This document shows, in pieces, positions 23,792 through 35,223 of a stretch of 64,000 bases of DNA; within the stretch, counting starts at the first letter, position 1, and the number at the start of each line of letters is the position of its first letter. The translations under genes were made by a program, and so were the position numbers. The notes under the pieces are model-generated. The model was not told where the DNA came from. It saw nothing but the letters and a program-made list of their open reading frames with translations, and made no database searches. The stretch is from Deroplatys truncata (taxonomy: Eukaryota > Arthropoda > Insecta > Mantodea > Mantidae), in assembly GCA_030765065.1 (NCBI GenBank), contig CM060979.1:21419001-21483000 (forward strand), read 5' to 3'.

Positions 23792-25200
23792 TAGGGTTGC
23801 CATATGCCACGGATTTCGTGGATTGTCCGCGACTTTTGTGGTAAATGAAAACGTCCAGGCCGTAAAGGCAAAAGTCCGCGAGTTTTACATATTTGAACTC
23901 AACTTCAACAAATTTAATGTTTTTTAAGAAGATGTCAAGGATGACTTTTGAATATGTGTTGCCACATAAGAAAAGGGTTATCTTAATGCATAATTGCATT
24001 TCTAGTGAGCAGTATTTAGAGTGGATAAAAATGCCTCCATCCCTGGTCATAACATCGATGTAGGGAGAGTTAAATCAGTTCATGCAATGCTGCAAATACA
24101 ATACAATATGAAAAATATACGTTTTATGAGTGTATGAATTATTGTGAACAATATCAAGTTCCTTTTATCTGTTCCAGGTTCTGAGAAATACGATAGGTAT
24201 AAGAAAACTTAAATGTTGATACTGAAGTTGTATTGAATGCATTTAATACATTTTTGATAATGTGACGTGTATGTGTGTGTATTGTCACTCCAGACACATT
24301 ATTGCGTCGTTGGCGACAGTATTGTTGGAGTAATTCTTTCGGCTGGGGTTTTGAAGTTTCGTCCGGCGTGGCGACTCGCCGCCTTCTAGCTGGTGATCCT
24401 AACCAGCGGTGGAGAGTGGGGGCAGTGAGCGTTATTCCTTTGTGTGTTGTGTGTTAGCGTCACTTTTGGTCGAGTGTCTGGTATGTGAAGGTTGTACGTG
24501 GAATCGTGAGAATGTAGCCTCGTGTATGTGCATCTCCCCTCAATTTCTTCCTCTTTATCTTTTGTGTGTGATGTAGGGGCACCGTGTTTATACTGAATAA
24601 ACCACAGGTAATGTGATTAATGTGAAATTCTGTGTATTTTGTGACAACTATCCCACTACCGCTCTGGAATGCGTAGTTAAAGTTTCTGGTCCTCACGCTA
24701 CCTCTGTCTCCCAATGTATATGCTGGGGTAACTAAAATTTAATATCTAGCTGCAAACCTTTTGGCCTCATCCCAGTATATAATATTTTGTGCTCGCTTAA
24801 GGTAAAGTTAAGCGGGTTCTAACCCGGCGGAGGGCGATGGATTTTTTCGGTCGTAAAAATCCTTAGAATGGCTTCCTTCGGAAGGGAAGTAAAGCCGGTG
24901 GTCCCGTGTCGTAGATTTACGGCACGCAAAAGAACCTCAAGCCTGATAAAGAGGCCTCTGAGCAAAATTACCGATCTTTCACGCCCAATATAGAATGGGA
25001 CGCTAAGGACCATAGTAGTTAAGAGCTTCCATAAATAAAACTCAATTTTTATTTAAGGTAAAGTACAATAAATCAGTTTCCGAAACTCTGGATTATTAAT
25101 TAAATGCACATTTTTCCTACATTAGGGTTCCTTATTCTTCAAAATTAAACAAATGGTTAAAAAATGTCCTGGTTTTGGATTATAAGATTATGGCAACCTA
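23792..25200. mobile_element. GGGTTGCC-ended element, copy 1 (carries SINE A)
   Basis: Left end TAGGGTTGCCATATGCC and right end TTATGGCAACCTA form short imperfect inverted termini. The flanking DNA on both sides is family U, which supports the limits. Subterminal GTCCGCGACTTTTG on the left resembles the inverse of AAAATGTCCTGG on the right. No flanking duplication was found. The interior 24290-24720 is GC-richer and has an AATAAA near 24595; it could be a solo LTR remnant, but this is weak. Confidence 0.45.
24800..25020 (+). mobile_element. SINE family A, copy 2 (5'-truncated)
   Basis: B-box remnant GCGGGTTCTAACCCGGC, then GGAGGGCGATGG, GGCTTCCTTCGGAAGG, GCCTGATAAAGAGGCC and GAATGGGACGCTAAGGACC. 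Same body as at 3118-3330 and 32078-32335. Nested inside the GGGTTGCC-ended element. Confidence 0.8.
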
Positions 25201-25207
25201 TGCTAGA

Positions 25208-25345
25208 CAAAGTAGAGTGATCTGATATGTTACGTTAAAATGACTCTGTCAGTGCATACAGTAGGTAGAGGAGTTATTGTATCTGATGCCCAGATTTCAT
25301 CGTAAATACATGTTTTGATGCCCCTTGAATCCAAATAATGCGTTT
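25208..25345. repeat. Family U end-to-end remnant (foldback of U termini)
   Basis: A U 3' tip and 5' tip (ATCTGATATGTTACG) are followed directly by an inverted U 3' end (GTAGGTAGAGGAGTTATTG to ATGCCCAGATTTCA, ATACATGTTTTGA). Only terminal parts are present. Confidence 0.55.
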
Positions 25346-25377
25346 TTAAAAATAAATAAATAAAAATTGTCCGTTAG

Positions 25378-25380
<3 letters not shown>

Positions 25381-25424
<44 letters not shown>
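25381..25424. repeat. (GA)n microsatellite
   Basis: About 22 GA units with no interruption. It creates a spurious Ser/Leu reading frame on the - strand. Confidence 0.95.
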
Positions 25425-25426
<2 letters not shown>

Positions 25427-27276
25427 ATTGCCGACACTGCTCCTGCGTCCTCCATACAAGGAAGCAATGCTATGTTTCTATGTTGTTTACTTGCCTCTGA
25501 CCTCGCCTGACCAGCCCTCTCAGGGTTGAGTCGTTTTTCTGCCACGGCACGGGCCAATTGAATTTCAATTTGTGTTAAATTGTATACTGCTGAGCTAAGG
25601 TATGTGGTGCAAGAGTTCTTCAGAATATTTATCTGTTTTCTAAATTCTCTTTCGACCTTCCTAATTCATTTTTTAAACCGGAGTGTTTCATGAAAGCCTT
25701 CAGCTCTCTTGCTTGTACTTGTTGAATAATATTAATTTTGTATCAGAGCTTAAGTGTGCAGGAAAAGCCTAGAATAAACACTACAGTTCAGCCACTATTA
25801 TAACAGTTCGGCTTTACCTCCATTTGACTGTCGAAACGAATCGTCATTTTTACAGTTTACCTGGAATTTTCTTTTAGAGGGTGAAAGTGCCTAACCTCCA
25901 TAAGATCAAAAATCTGGAATACCTGCAAATGAGACACAGCCATAATATGCAGAGGGGTTTTGGGGGTTGGTTGTTCCGGTGCTACATTTGAGTACAATAT
26001 CTCCCAGTCTAGAACGTAACTAGAAACCTATTTTGTAGTGAAATAAAATACTTCACAGTGGTCATTAATTCTCATGTCAAAACACATTTGCCGCTTAGAT
26101 GGGGACAAAATCCCTAACTCCAATTGCTGCACCTTAATCCGAAAATATAGAATTGATTTATCTATATATTTTAGCGCAGGATTAATTCATATTTATAATT
26201 TAAATTGATACAAACTGTTTAAAAGTGTATCCCTAAACATAACCTAAATATTTTTGTCTGGCTATGCTGCTTCTAATAGGTATGTACACACAACTGTTAA
26301 GAGTTATTGTTTCAAACAGGTATATACTCTTTGGATTCTGAGGCTGAAATCTCCATTTTCTGTGTGCGGCATGGCTATGTAAATATACTGATCTCTGCAA
26401 AATGGTTTTATAACATGTTTCACAAGTCTGTTAACGTATTCTCAATTTAAACTTTTAGAAACAATTTGAAAATACAAACATGTTCGTAATACAAAATCAA
26501 GTCTTGTTGGAACACTAGAAAACTTGGCTGCAACTTCAACAACTGACACATGAATATCTATCGTGAAATGACAGAAAGACAAGTCCAGATGTTGTGCTTC
26601 TCAAGTATATCTTTGTGTAAAAAGGTTATTTCTGTAGAAACAGTGAAAAGTGAACAAATATTTTTTTAAGCTTCCCATATTATTAGATTGTCTTAACGTT
26701 TCATCTTTGAAAAACAAAGGGTAACGGTTGCATATACGCCTTCCGATTGAAATGTCGAAGAAAGTGATTCAACGTTCCTCTATTCAATGATGTGTCTATC
26801 GTATTTGTCGTTATCTATTGTCGTTCATTAGAAATAAATATTTAAAGTCTGTTCCCTCTTTTTGAATAACCCTGTATTACATAGTTTAAAAGGAGCTGTG
26901 AAAAGTCGGAGAGCCTGGAACTCACCCACCGCCCCTCTCTAAGACAGTTTCTTATTTACCAAATAAATCGCTAAATTCAACAAACTACTCCGTTTTGTAC
27001 TACTGCGCACGCGCGGAAGAAAGTGCCAACCCGTGGGTACCTACAAGCTAAATCCGCGAAAATAGTGATAGTTCTTCTTACAAACACTTGGTACCTACTG
27101 CATCTATCCCACAAAATAAAGTGTCATCTTCAGAGGGGTTTATATCATTCCTCTCAGATCCTACGGCTACGCTCTGTCGTCGTTTCTACTTTTAAACAAC
27201 ATCCCTCGGCTACACTTTGCGGCTTACGGCCCTAAATCAGACATTCGCGTAAGGATGTCGGTGTTTGTTGGTCATA
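25425..27276. other. Intergenic, no gene seen
   Basis: A GC-richer 80-bp stretch follows the GA tract (25430-25560); otherwise AT-rich, with no recognised feature. Confidence 0.35.
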
Positions 27277-28540
27277 CGAGGGCTGCCCCAGAAGTACCCG
27301 ACCTAAAACACCAAAAGTTTGGGAAAAAACATCTTTATTTCTCTACATAGTCTCCTTTCAGCTCGATACACTTTTCCCAGCGATGTTCAATGGCTTCGAT
27401 ACCCTGTTTATAGTGAGAACCGTCGAGTTTTGGAAAGTAGCCATCAACTGCAAACTCCACTTCTTCATTGTTGGCAAATATTTTACCACCAAGCCATTTG
27501 TTCAACGTTGGAAACAGAAAATAATCAGAGGGATCTAAGTCTGCCGAGTAGGGTGCTTGAGGAAGCAATTCGAACTTTGACTCATTGATGTTGGCCATGG
27601 GGATAATGGATGTGTGAACTGGTGCATTGTCTTGATGAAACAGAACTTTCTTTTTCGCTAAATGCGGCCGTTTTTGTTTGATTTCATCATTCAAACGCTG
27701 CAATAAGCTTGTATAATACTCACCATTGATTGCTTTTCCTTTTTGAAGATAATTAATAAAAATTATCCCACGCACATCCTAAAAAACTGACGCCTTGACC
27801 TTGCCTGCAGATGGAACTGTCTTCGCCTTCTTTGGAGCCGATTCTGCCCTTTCAATCCACCGTTTTGGCTGTTCCTTCGTCTCAGGTGTGAAGTGATGGA
27901 CCCATGTTTCATCCATGGTCATCCATCGACGCAAAAACTCGGCTTTATTGCAGCGAAACATCCTCACGACGCTGCTTTTGTTCCATTGTGAGTAAACGTG
28001 GCACCCATCTTGCGCACAGCTTTCTCATGTCTAAATTTTCAGTCAGTATGCGAGATCCTGTTGTTTTTGAAATGCCTACGACGTCTGCTAGCTCGCGCAC
28101 TTTCAGTCGACAGTCATCCAATACCATTTTGTGGATTTTCTTAACAATTTCTGGCGTGGTCACCTCGTTTGGTCGACCACTGCGATGTTCGTCTTGGCAG
28201 CTCGTACGGCCTCGCTTAAACTCTGCCACCCAATATTTTACTGTTGTAAACGAAGGAGCAGACTCCCCAGAGTAGAATCTAGCTCAGCTTTAATATTAGT
28301 TGGACTAAGACCTTTCAAATGAAAGTATTGTATCACATAATAATGGCCAGTTTTATCCATGTTTACAAATTCGCTGTGAGAGTTCACTATTAATGGCTGC
28401 CAAACAATTACTAAACAACATAGCATCGTCAAACTTCAAACTTAAGCTTTACAAGGGAGGTACTTTCTACCATGGTCATTTGTTTGAAACAAAAACCGGC
28501 TTTATATACGTCAGGTCGGGTACTTCTGGGACTGCCCTCG
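27277..28540 (-). mobile_element. Full-length mariner-family transposon (1264 bp)
   Basis: The ends CGAGGGCTGCCCCAGAAG and its inverted partner (CGAGGGCAGTCCCAGAAG on the other strand) form TIRs of about 28 bp with two mismatches. TA dinucleotides flank both ends (27275-27276, 28541-28542), the usual mariner target duplication. It contains one transposase reading - to lower coordinates. Confidence 0.95.
27335..28360 (-). pseudogene. Mariner transposase (D,D34D), inactivated
   Basis: The likely start is the ATG at 28358-28360 (MDKTGHYYVIQYFHLKG), opening the paired helix-turn-helix domain. It continues through VAEFKRGRTSCQDEHRSGRP and VRELADVVGISKTTGSRIL (second HTH), then the catalytic motifs MDETWVHHF (first Asp), FHQDNAPVH (second Asp) and YSADLDPSDYFLF (third Asp, 34 residues after the second). 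All three acidic residues remain. Lesions: a one-base loss near 28265 after ELDSTLG, a frame break near 27955-27970 after EDVSLQ, and a Trp-to-stop TAG at 27776-27778. It cannot make an active enzyme from this copy, although its TIRs could be moved in trans. Confidence 0.93.
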
Positions 28541-29517
28541 TATTTGGAAGCTGAGAGGATGCCTATCCCTGTGCTTTTCTGAGATGTTGGCTCTTTTCTA
28601 CAAACAGCACGGTCACAAAGTACCTCCTGCTAGCGGCCAAAGCGTAAAACTAATTCTGGAAGGTAGACTTGGAATGAAGTCCAATAAAGATGCCCTTTCT
28701 CGGACTGATTTTAGCTAAAATGTTTGGGATTACCATTGTTAACTTTAAATAGTTTACTATTTCATTGTAACAGCTTTTAAATGGTTTGTTGTTTCACCTT
28801 GTTTGATGTTTTTATATTCGCAGTGGTTTTGTGTAAATATAAATGTTATTAGTGCACACACGTCACGTTTTGAAGTTGCTGAAATACGTCAACTACTTTG
28901 TATGTGTCTGCTACATGTTTCTTAAAATGTAACTTGTTTGGAGTACGCAAATGTCGTAGTCATCCTATCAGACCAGTGTACGATAACGCGAGTGCGGGAT
29001 TCGCGGCTCATGCCCAAGAAAGTAACTCAAAAACGAAACGTCGAATAACTACCGAACTTGGTATTTAAATTCAGAACCTTACACATTTAGATTTTCAAAA
29101 TATTCCCCAAACCAAACTAGCCTTTAATTGGAAAACGTTTCGTCATTTTTGGTTTTCTCAGAAATGACTCAAATGATTTTGAATACAATACCGTTTCACA
29201 TAACTACATGATAATAAAAATGAACATCTTGAATTTTATCTGAACAACCTGTGAAGTGAACATATCACTCGTCCCAGTTTGGAGCTAATTGTCCCATGTC
29301 CTAAAGAAAATCCTTCGGGACGCCAGGTAGTCCCGCTTTCTGAATAATTCAAACAGTATTTGTTGTTTCTCCGAACCGTTGAAATAAACAATGTCACTGG
29401 CACCTGAATGCGTAGGTATATCATGGTTTCAAATTTCGCATCTTGCTGAAAGTATATTTTCGGGCACTTTTACTATCCCATGCTAATTTTCCCACTATAG
29501 GCGATGGACGCCTAACA
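28541..29517. repeat. Intergenic with a decayed U fragment (29010-29255)
   Basis: 29010-29255 carries U landmarks in reverse order (AACTCAAAAACGAAA, CCGAACTTGGTATTTAA, CAAATGATTTTGAATA) but is strongly diverged. The rest is unremarkable. Confidence 0.5.
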
Positions 29518-29893
29518 TTTTCACTTTCTCTGCTGTAAATAAGAGAAGTATTGTATTCCACCCCCAAAAAATTCTATGTCGAGGTTTCACTGGAAATATA
29601 TGTTTTGAATTCCCCTGGACCCCCAAAAAAGCATTTGTAGAAAAAGTTCGTGTGTGTATGTGTATGTATGTAAACAGCATAACTCAAACACGAAATGTCG
29701 GGTAAACACCAAAGTTGGTAGTTAAGTACAATACCTTCCAAAGATGCTACACGAAGATTTTTAAGAAAATCATCCACCCCAAACGAACCTTTACATGGAA
29801 ATTTTTTCGAAATTTTAGATTTCCTAAAACGGCTTTAACGATTCTGATTAAGATGCCGTAGATAAAGGTATTGAACACATTTACATGACAAAT

Positions 29894-29934
<41 letters not shown>

Positions 29935-30465
29935 GAATTTCCTGGGAATAGCTTGTGAAGTCCTCTTCATTCGGAAGGAATTTATGTAATCTTGCATAGT
30001 AGATAACTGGTAAACGTTAAACAATAGACGAAAATGTACTAAAAAAATTGTAGATTCCTTAATAAAGGGCAGAGAAGTCGTGGGAATGCAACAATTCAGA
30101 TTTGTTGTTAGTTTTTATTTTCTAAAAAATGGCTATGAGTTTTATTAAAATACCATGACTCACGAAATGTATGCACATATATATTTTCTGCAAATAACCT
30201 TTGCAATCCTCTTTAATTCGGAATGAACTTGGTATAATTTTGTAAAATTCATAAACCCGGAGAGTTAGAAACTTTCTAAAAAAAAAAAAAAAAAAAAAAA
30301 AAGATGAAGCTGAAGCTGATCTCTTTAAAATACACACATTATTTCGATTGATTTTTGTGGCAACAGCAATTTCTGAGATATTCGTTATTATTGAATTGAA
30401 TTTGTCAATACTTCGTCAGTTTTTGAAGCGGTCACTACTCAATTGTTTCTTGCGAAGTAGATAGA
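29518..30465 (-). repeat. Family U repeats, copies 8 and 8b (two overlapping - strand pieces)
   Basis: The first piece starts TTTTCACTTTCTCTGCTG and runs through GTGTGTGTATG to about 30110, with an (AT)n tract at 29899-29930. At 30110 the unit jumps back to the TTTTATTTTCTAAAAAATGGC landmark and runs again to 30465, with a poly-A of about 24 at 30279-30302. Confidence 0.75.
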
Positions 30466-30467
30466 AA

Positions 30468-31075
30468 GAATATGCCACAAAAAACTTATTTAAAGTAAAT
30501 TGTGTATTTTAAAGAGATCTACATTTTTTGGGTAGTACGTTTTCGTCTGTCGCTTAACGTTTACCAGATATGCAATTTGTACAAAATTCCTTTAAAAGGC
30601 TATTCCCAGGATATACATTTTATTTGTCATGTAAATATATCTAATGGTGTTTTAATCAAAACCGTTAGAGCCATTTTTTAGAAAATAAAACATTTCGAAA
30701 AATGTTCTATATTAATGCTAGTTTGGGGTGAAAGGATTTTCTTGAAAATCTTCGTGACGCATCTTTGGAAGGTACTGAACCCAAATACTAAGTTCGGTAT
30801 TTATTACACTTTTGTTCCCCCCCTTTTGTGTGTGTTATGCTGTTTGCAGACACATACACGGACGTTTTTCTAAAAATGCTTTTTTATTATTCCTGGGGCC
30901 TCAAAACGTGTATTTTCGTTGAAATCTCGGTATCGAATTTTTGGGTGAATGCAATACTTTCTCTACCTATGTACGTGGTAGAAAAACTAATACGCTGTTG
31001 TAAGAATAATTTGTAGGAGAGGTATACAAATAAAGGATACCGGGTAGAGAATGTCGTGTGAATGTAACACATTGA
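30468..31075. repeat. Family U repeats, copy 9 (+) followed by a - strand end
   Basis: From 30468 the interior of U is read in + orientation (ATTGTGTATTTTAAAGAG, AAATACTAAGTTCGG, CGAATTTTTGGGTGAATGC) to GTACGTGGTAGAAAAACTAA at 30990. Then a short reverse 5' end (GGTAGAGAATGTCG-TGTGAATGTAACACATTGA) follows at about 31040-31075. The 29518-31075 cluster is thus (-)(-)(+)(-). Confidence 0.7.
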
Positions 31076-31315
31076 ATGTTTGCTTTGTCCACTTCTTCAT
31101 TCCATATTCTCAATCTGATTTTGTTCGATATTTTATCCTTGATGCTTCTGAACTCAGGAGCGACTTTCTCAATAAATTTCCTCGAAGGAGCTTTCAGCAG
31201 TTGTTCAGCATTTCATTTGCTATAACATTATATACTTTTGTCTTGTAATATGATTAGATTAGATTCCATTCTGTGAGTTCACTAGCAGCCATAAAGGCTT
31301 GCGAACATAGAACAT

Positions 31316-31497
31316 GTCAAGGAAATGTACAAAAATTACATATAAACGTAAATATTACACAGAATATAGAACTTTTGAAATAAAGTAAGACATACTATAT
31401 GCGTGTCAAGGAAATGTACAATATAATTACATATATACATAAATGTTACATAGAATACAGAACATTTAAAATAAAATAAAGACACATTATATACAAA
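31316..31497. repeat. 88-bp tandem duplication in LINE 3' region
   Basis: GTCAAGGAAATGTACAA begins at 31316 and again at 31404. Both units continue AATTACATAT-A-A-GTAAAT-TTACA-AGAATA-AGAAC in parallel. Confidence 0.85.
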
Positions 31498-31781
31498 ATG
31501 AAACAAATCAGGTGTAATTTCGTACAAAATCGAATAGCTCCTTACGTTATAAGGTTAACATATTTATAGACAAGAACAGTTATTTCAACTTTCACTAGGC
31601 CTGTAGCTTTGTTGGTCTCATCATTTTGTTCTATTTAATTTGTAATGCATAGCATTTACTGTCAGTTCTTAATATACATACATTTAAATAGTTTCATTAA
31701 TTCTAGAGCAGGCAATTGGAAGACTGGCAATTGTCATTAATATTTACTAATACTACTTGGAGAGCTATATGTGTATTATCA

Positions 31782-32027
31782 TCAGGATAATTTGTCATTC
31801 AGATAATCCTGTACAGAATAATATGCTTTTGAGCATAGGTACTCTTTAACAGCAGTTTTAAAGACATTGAAATTGTTAACTTTTCCCATAACATCATTAG
31901 GGAGAGTATTAAATATTTTTATGTTCTCATACACTTTTCTGGAAGCAAGAAAGCTTTGCACTTGAATGATGGATGTTACCCGTTTGTCTAGTAAAAAAAT
32001 AGAGAGATGAAGTTTTGTGTTCACCAC
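31782..32027 (-). pseudogene. C-terminus of LINE ORF2
   Basis: RKVYENIKIFNTLPNDV, then FKTAVKEYLCSKAYYSVQDYLND matches the conserved C-terminal motif of jockey/CR1-like polyproteins (G-K-FN-LP----, FK--LK-YL---AFYS--EFL). The open stretch ends at a stop at 31782. All catalytic domains are missing, so it is a dead 5'-truncated fragment. Confidence 0.8.
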
Positions 32028-32077
32028 AGATGAAGACTTTTTATTTCTGCAAAAGCTTAAATTGAGCTTTGTTTATG

Positions 32078-32335
32078 GACCTACGGTTCTTAGCGTCCCA
32101 TTCTATATTGGGCGTGAAAGACAGGTAATCTTGCTCAGAGGCCTCTTTATCAGGCTTGAGCTTCTTTTACGTGCCGTAAATCTACGACACGGGACCACCG
32201 GCTTTACTTCCCCTCCGAAGGAAGCCATGCTAAGGATTTCTACACTTGAAAAATCCATCGCCCTCCGACGGGGTTGAACCCGCGACCTTGGGAACTGAAG
32301 GCTAGCAGGTACTTCTAGACCACGAAGGACGACTT
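32078..32335 (-). mobile_element. SINE family A, copy 3 (most complete)
   Basis: On the - strand it has a tRNA-like head: A-box region GTGGTCTAGAAGTACCTGC and B-box GGGTTCAACCCC, followed by GGAGGGCGATGG and the shared body to GAATGGGACGCTAAGAACC. The head makes it a pol III-type SINE. It sits directly beside the LINE fragment ending at 32030. Confidence 0.8.
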
Positions 32336-32577
32336 TATTTTTGTAGTTATTGGTTTTATTCCATCTTGCCAAGTGTGCACATTTTGCATACTAAGTAGTG
32401 ATAAGACATATCTCTGCTACTTGTTAATTAATAATGGAATGACAATAATTAATACGCAGTCTACTAACGACTCCAGGTAACCAAAGTTATTTGTGGATGT
32501 CTTTCTGTTTAAAATGTGTGTGCTACTTTAACTCATTAAAAATAGCGAAACAGCTTCTTCCCCGTTTTTATTTAAAA

Positions 32578-32985
32578 TGTTTTTACTTTCTCTACTACGT
32601 ATAGTAAGTAGGGGAAGTATTGTATTCCACCCAAAAATTCGATACCGAGATTTCACAGAAAATACATGTTTTGAGGTGCAATGAATGCATATAAAGCATT
32701 TTTTGGAAACGCGCGCGTGCGTGCGTGCGTGCGTGCGTGCGTGTGTGTGTGTGTGGGGGGGGCTGGCTGGCTGGCTGGCTCTAACGATTTTGAATAAAAT
32801 ACCATAAGTTTAAGATATTTTTATGGAAAATGAAATGTATATCTCGAATTTTCTGGGAAGGTCTCCAAACGCATTCTTCAGTGTGAACGACTTTTGCATA
32901 ACTGGTAAACCATAAGAGAAAGACAAAATTTTACTACACAACAATAGTAGATCATGTTAAAATACACAATTTATGTCATATACAT
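32578..32985 (-). repeat. Family U repeat, copy 10 (internally deleted)
   Basis: Starts TTTTTACTTTCTCTACTACG. The usual CA/TG microsatellite position is expanded into (GC)(GTGC)n(GT)nG8(GGCT)n at 32711-32780. It then jumps to CTAACGATTTTGAATAAAA, so ~250 bp of unit interior has been lost. Confidence 0.8.
32711..32780. repeat. Compound microsatellite GC / GTGC / GT / G / GGCT
   Basis: Continuous 70-bp alternating purine-pyrimidine and GGCT tract at the site where U units normally carry a short CA/TG repeat. Confidence 0.9.
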
Positions 32986-33846
32986 TTTTACTTTCTCTAC
33001 TACGTATAGTAAGTAGGGGAAGTATTGTATTTCACCAAAAAATTCGATTTCGAGATTTTACCGGAAATATATGTTTTGAGGCCCCCTGAATCCAAAAAAG
33101 AAACATTTTTGGAAACATGTCCGTGTGTGTCTGTGTGTGTGTGAACGTCATAACTCAGAAACGAACAGTCGGATAAACACCAAACTTGATATTTAGGTTC
33201 AGTATCTTCCAGAGATGCGACACGAAGGTTTTCAAGAAAATCCCCCCACCCCAGATTACCCTTCACATGGAACATTTTTCGAAAAGTTTAATTTTCTCAA
33301 AAATGGCTCTAACGATTTTGATTAAAATATCATATGTTTAAGATATTTTTATGACAAATGAAATGTATATCTCGAATTTTCTGGGAATGTCTCCAAAAGT
33401 ATTCTTCATTGTGAGCGACTTTTGCATAACTGGTAAACCATAAGAGATAGACAAAATTTTACTGCACAAAAAATGTAGATCGCGTTAAAATACACAATTT
33501 ATGTCATATACATTTTTGTTGTTGAGTGAACCATCTTGAGATATTTCTTGTTGTTCCCTTAAATTTTCCAATACTTATACTTTTTCTCAAATGGAAATTC
33601 GTTATTCATTTTTTTGGTCCTGGTAATGCAAAGAGAATAGAATACTGCACATAGCAACCAGCGTTAAAATATTTGACTATCGCTTAAAACCTACCATATT
33701 CCCCTTGCATCTACAAGAAAATTACCAATAAGATTGACATCTCGATATCTCGATTAACATGAAGCATATGGAGAATAAGCGTTTGTAAAAATAGTTTGTA
33801 CAAGAGTAGAGAAAGTCATGTGAGTGTAACACATCAGATTTTTTTT
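32986..33846 (-). repeat. Family U repeat, copy 11 (full, in tandem with copy 10)
   Basis: Directly follows copy 10 head to tail. Starts ACTTTCTCTACTACGTATAG and ends GAGAAAGTCATGTGAGTG-AACACATCAGATTTTTTT. One of the best preserved copies. Its interior - strand frame (33000-33275, FLENLRVASLEDTEPKYQV...) is shared with the copy at 46256-47150. Confidence 0.9.
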
Positions 33847-34476
33847 CATGTATTTCTACTTTTGACAGGGTAATTTCATTTTTTATGTTTTATGCAATAC
33901 TTTAATAGTACACTGCGATATTATAACAGTTTGGTAAGCGCTAGTAAGATACGGATCGAGGAAAGAGTTTGTTCAACATCCGGGGTTGCGTTATGCACTT
34001 AGCAAGTGTGTATTGCATTTTTTTGCACGATGGGTATTTATATCAACTGAACTATATTAATTGAGATATTCAGAAAGAAACCTTTCAGCTTTCCCAAAAG
34101 TAGGGGCTGCCAAACAGACAAAGCTTAATACTTTTACAAATTATTATATAAAAACAAGAATAGCACAAGAAGACAAAACATGATTGTCACTGAAATAAAT
34201 TCCAATTATGAGTAAAAGAAAACAGCGGAACATTCTATTTTAGAAGGGAAATTACTAAAAGTGTACTGCTGTTAGTCATATGCTACAAAATGAAATTAAT
34301 TTGAATATAGATGATTTGGGAGAATTTTGATTGAACCTTTAAGAGCAAAAACTGCAATGTTGTACATGAATTAACTGGCCCACGTATGACACAAAGTTTC
34401 CGGTGGCCTTCGCCCCAACGTTTAGGAATCAACTTTGTATTTTAATGTTTCTTTAAATATTATATATATTTAGGCT
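33847..34476. other. Intergenic, no gene seen
   Basis: AT-rich, with no recognised element up to the left arm of the R2-like element. Confidence 0.4.
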
Positions 34477-35223
34477 TGCCTCGGCTGCGTCAGTATTAAT
34501 TCGTAGAAACATGTATCTCTAAGCAGGGGGTGATGCGGCTAAAGGATGTAGGCTTACACAAATTATAATTTTTACTTCACTGCTTTTATTAATCCTTCAT
34601 GCGATTAAATAACACTTCACTGATATAGAGAGTTGTGAGATTATTTATTAGTTACTTTCACTTTTTAACACGTAAACTTTATAATATTCTCGCCGTAATG
34701 AATTTTATGTCTCGCACTGAATACGTATTGAACTTCTTGAGAACGCTGCCTAGCGTCCAGTTGGGTACGCTATCTTCTAGCGACTGACGTTTACCGCTTA
34801 AATTTGTAAATGTTTCTATTTCAAGTCTCTGATTGGCTAATCCTACTCCAATAGAATAGTTTTATTTAACTTAAGGTTTTTCTAGTTGTTGATTGGCTAT
34901 TTATAAACTGTTTTAAATATTACATTATTGTTCCAAGAATTACTAGTAGCATTATCAAACTTTCCAAATTCATTATTGCCTCAAGGTTACCTCATTGTTA
35001 GCAACTTTCGGCTTCTATTATCACAGCTCCTATATTGTTAAATTACCTAATACATTCACATAACATTATTATACATGTACATAATAATATAAACATAATA
35101 CAATGACTGTTACATACGTTTTATATGTTATTTATATACATATTACTTTAAGGCGGGCTGTTATTGAATTTATATATTATATAATTAGACTGATATTACT
35201 TAAGTGTTAATAATACTGCCTCA
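34477..35223 (+). repeat. Left inverted arm of the R2-like composite
   Basis: Matches the reverse complement of 37810-38541 in order: TTGCCTCGGCTGC, TGTAGGCTTACA, TATTAATCCTT, TCTGATTGGCTAATCCTA, TTGATTGGCTA, a 39-bp identical block at 34970-35008, TGCATTCACATAACATTATT-like sequence and GGGCTGTTATTGAATTTA. The coding frame of the retroelement ends within its inner edge. Confidence 0.85.

Larger units (their letters stand above)
31245..32030 (-). mobile_element. LINE 3' fragment (jockey/CR1-like)
   Basis: On the - strand this holds the last ~80 codons of a LINE ORF2 and a ~530-bp 3' region ending in GAATCTAATCTAATC. The 3' region contains an 88-bp tandem duplication (31316-31497). Confidence 0.7.

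Noticed and set aside
24290-24720. Solo LTR
   Set aside because: There is an AATAAA and a compositional shift, but no convincing TG...CA ends, primer-binding site or flanking duplication.
31316-31497. CRISPR-like direct repeats
   Set aside because: Only two 88-bp diverged units in a LINE 3' region of a eukaryotic genome; no spacer structure. No CRISPR array is present anywhere in the window.
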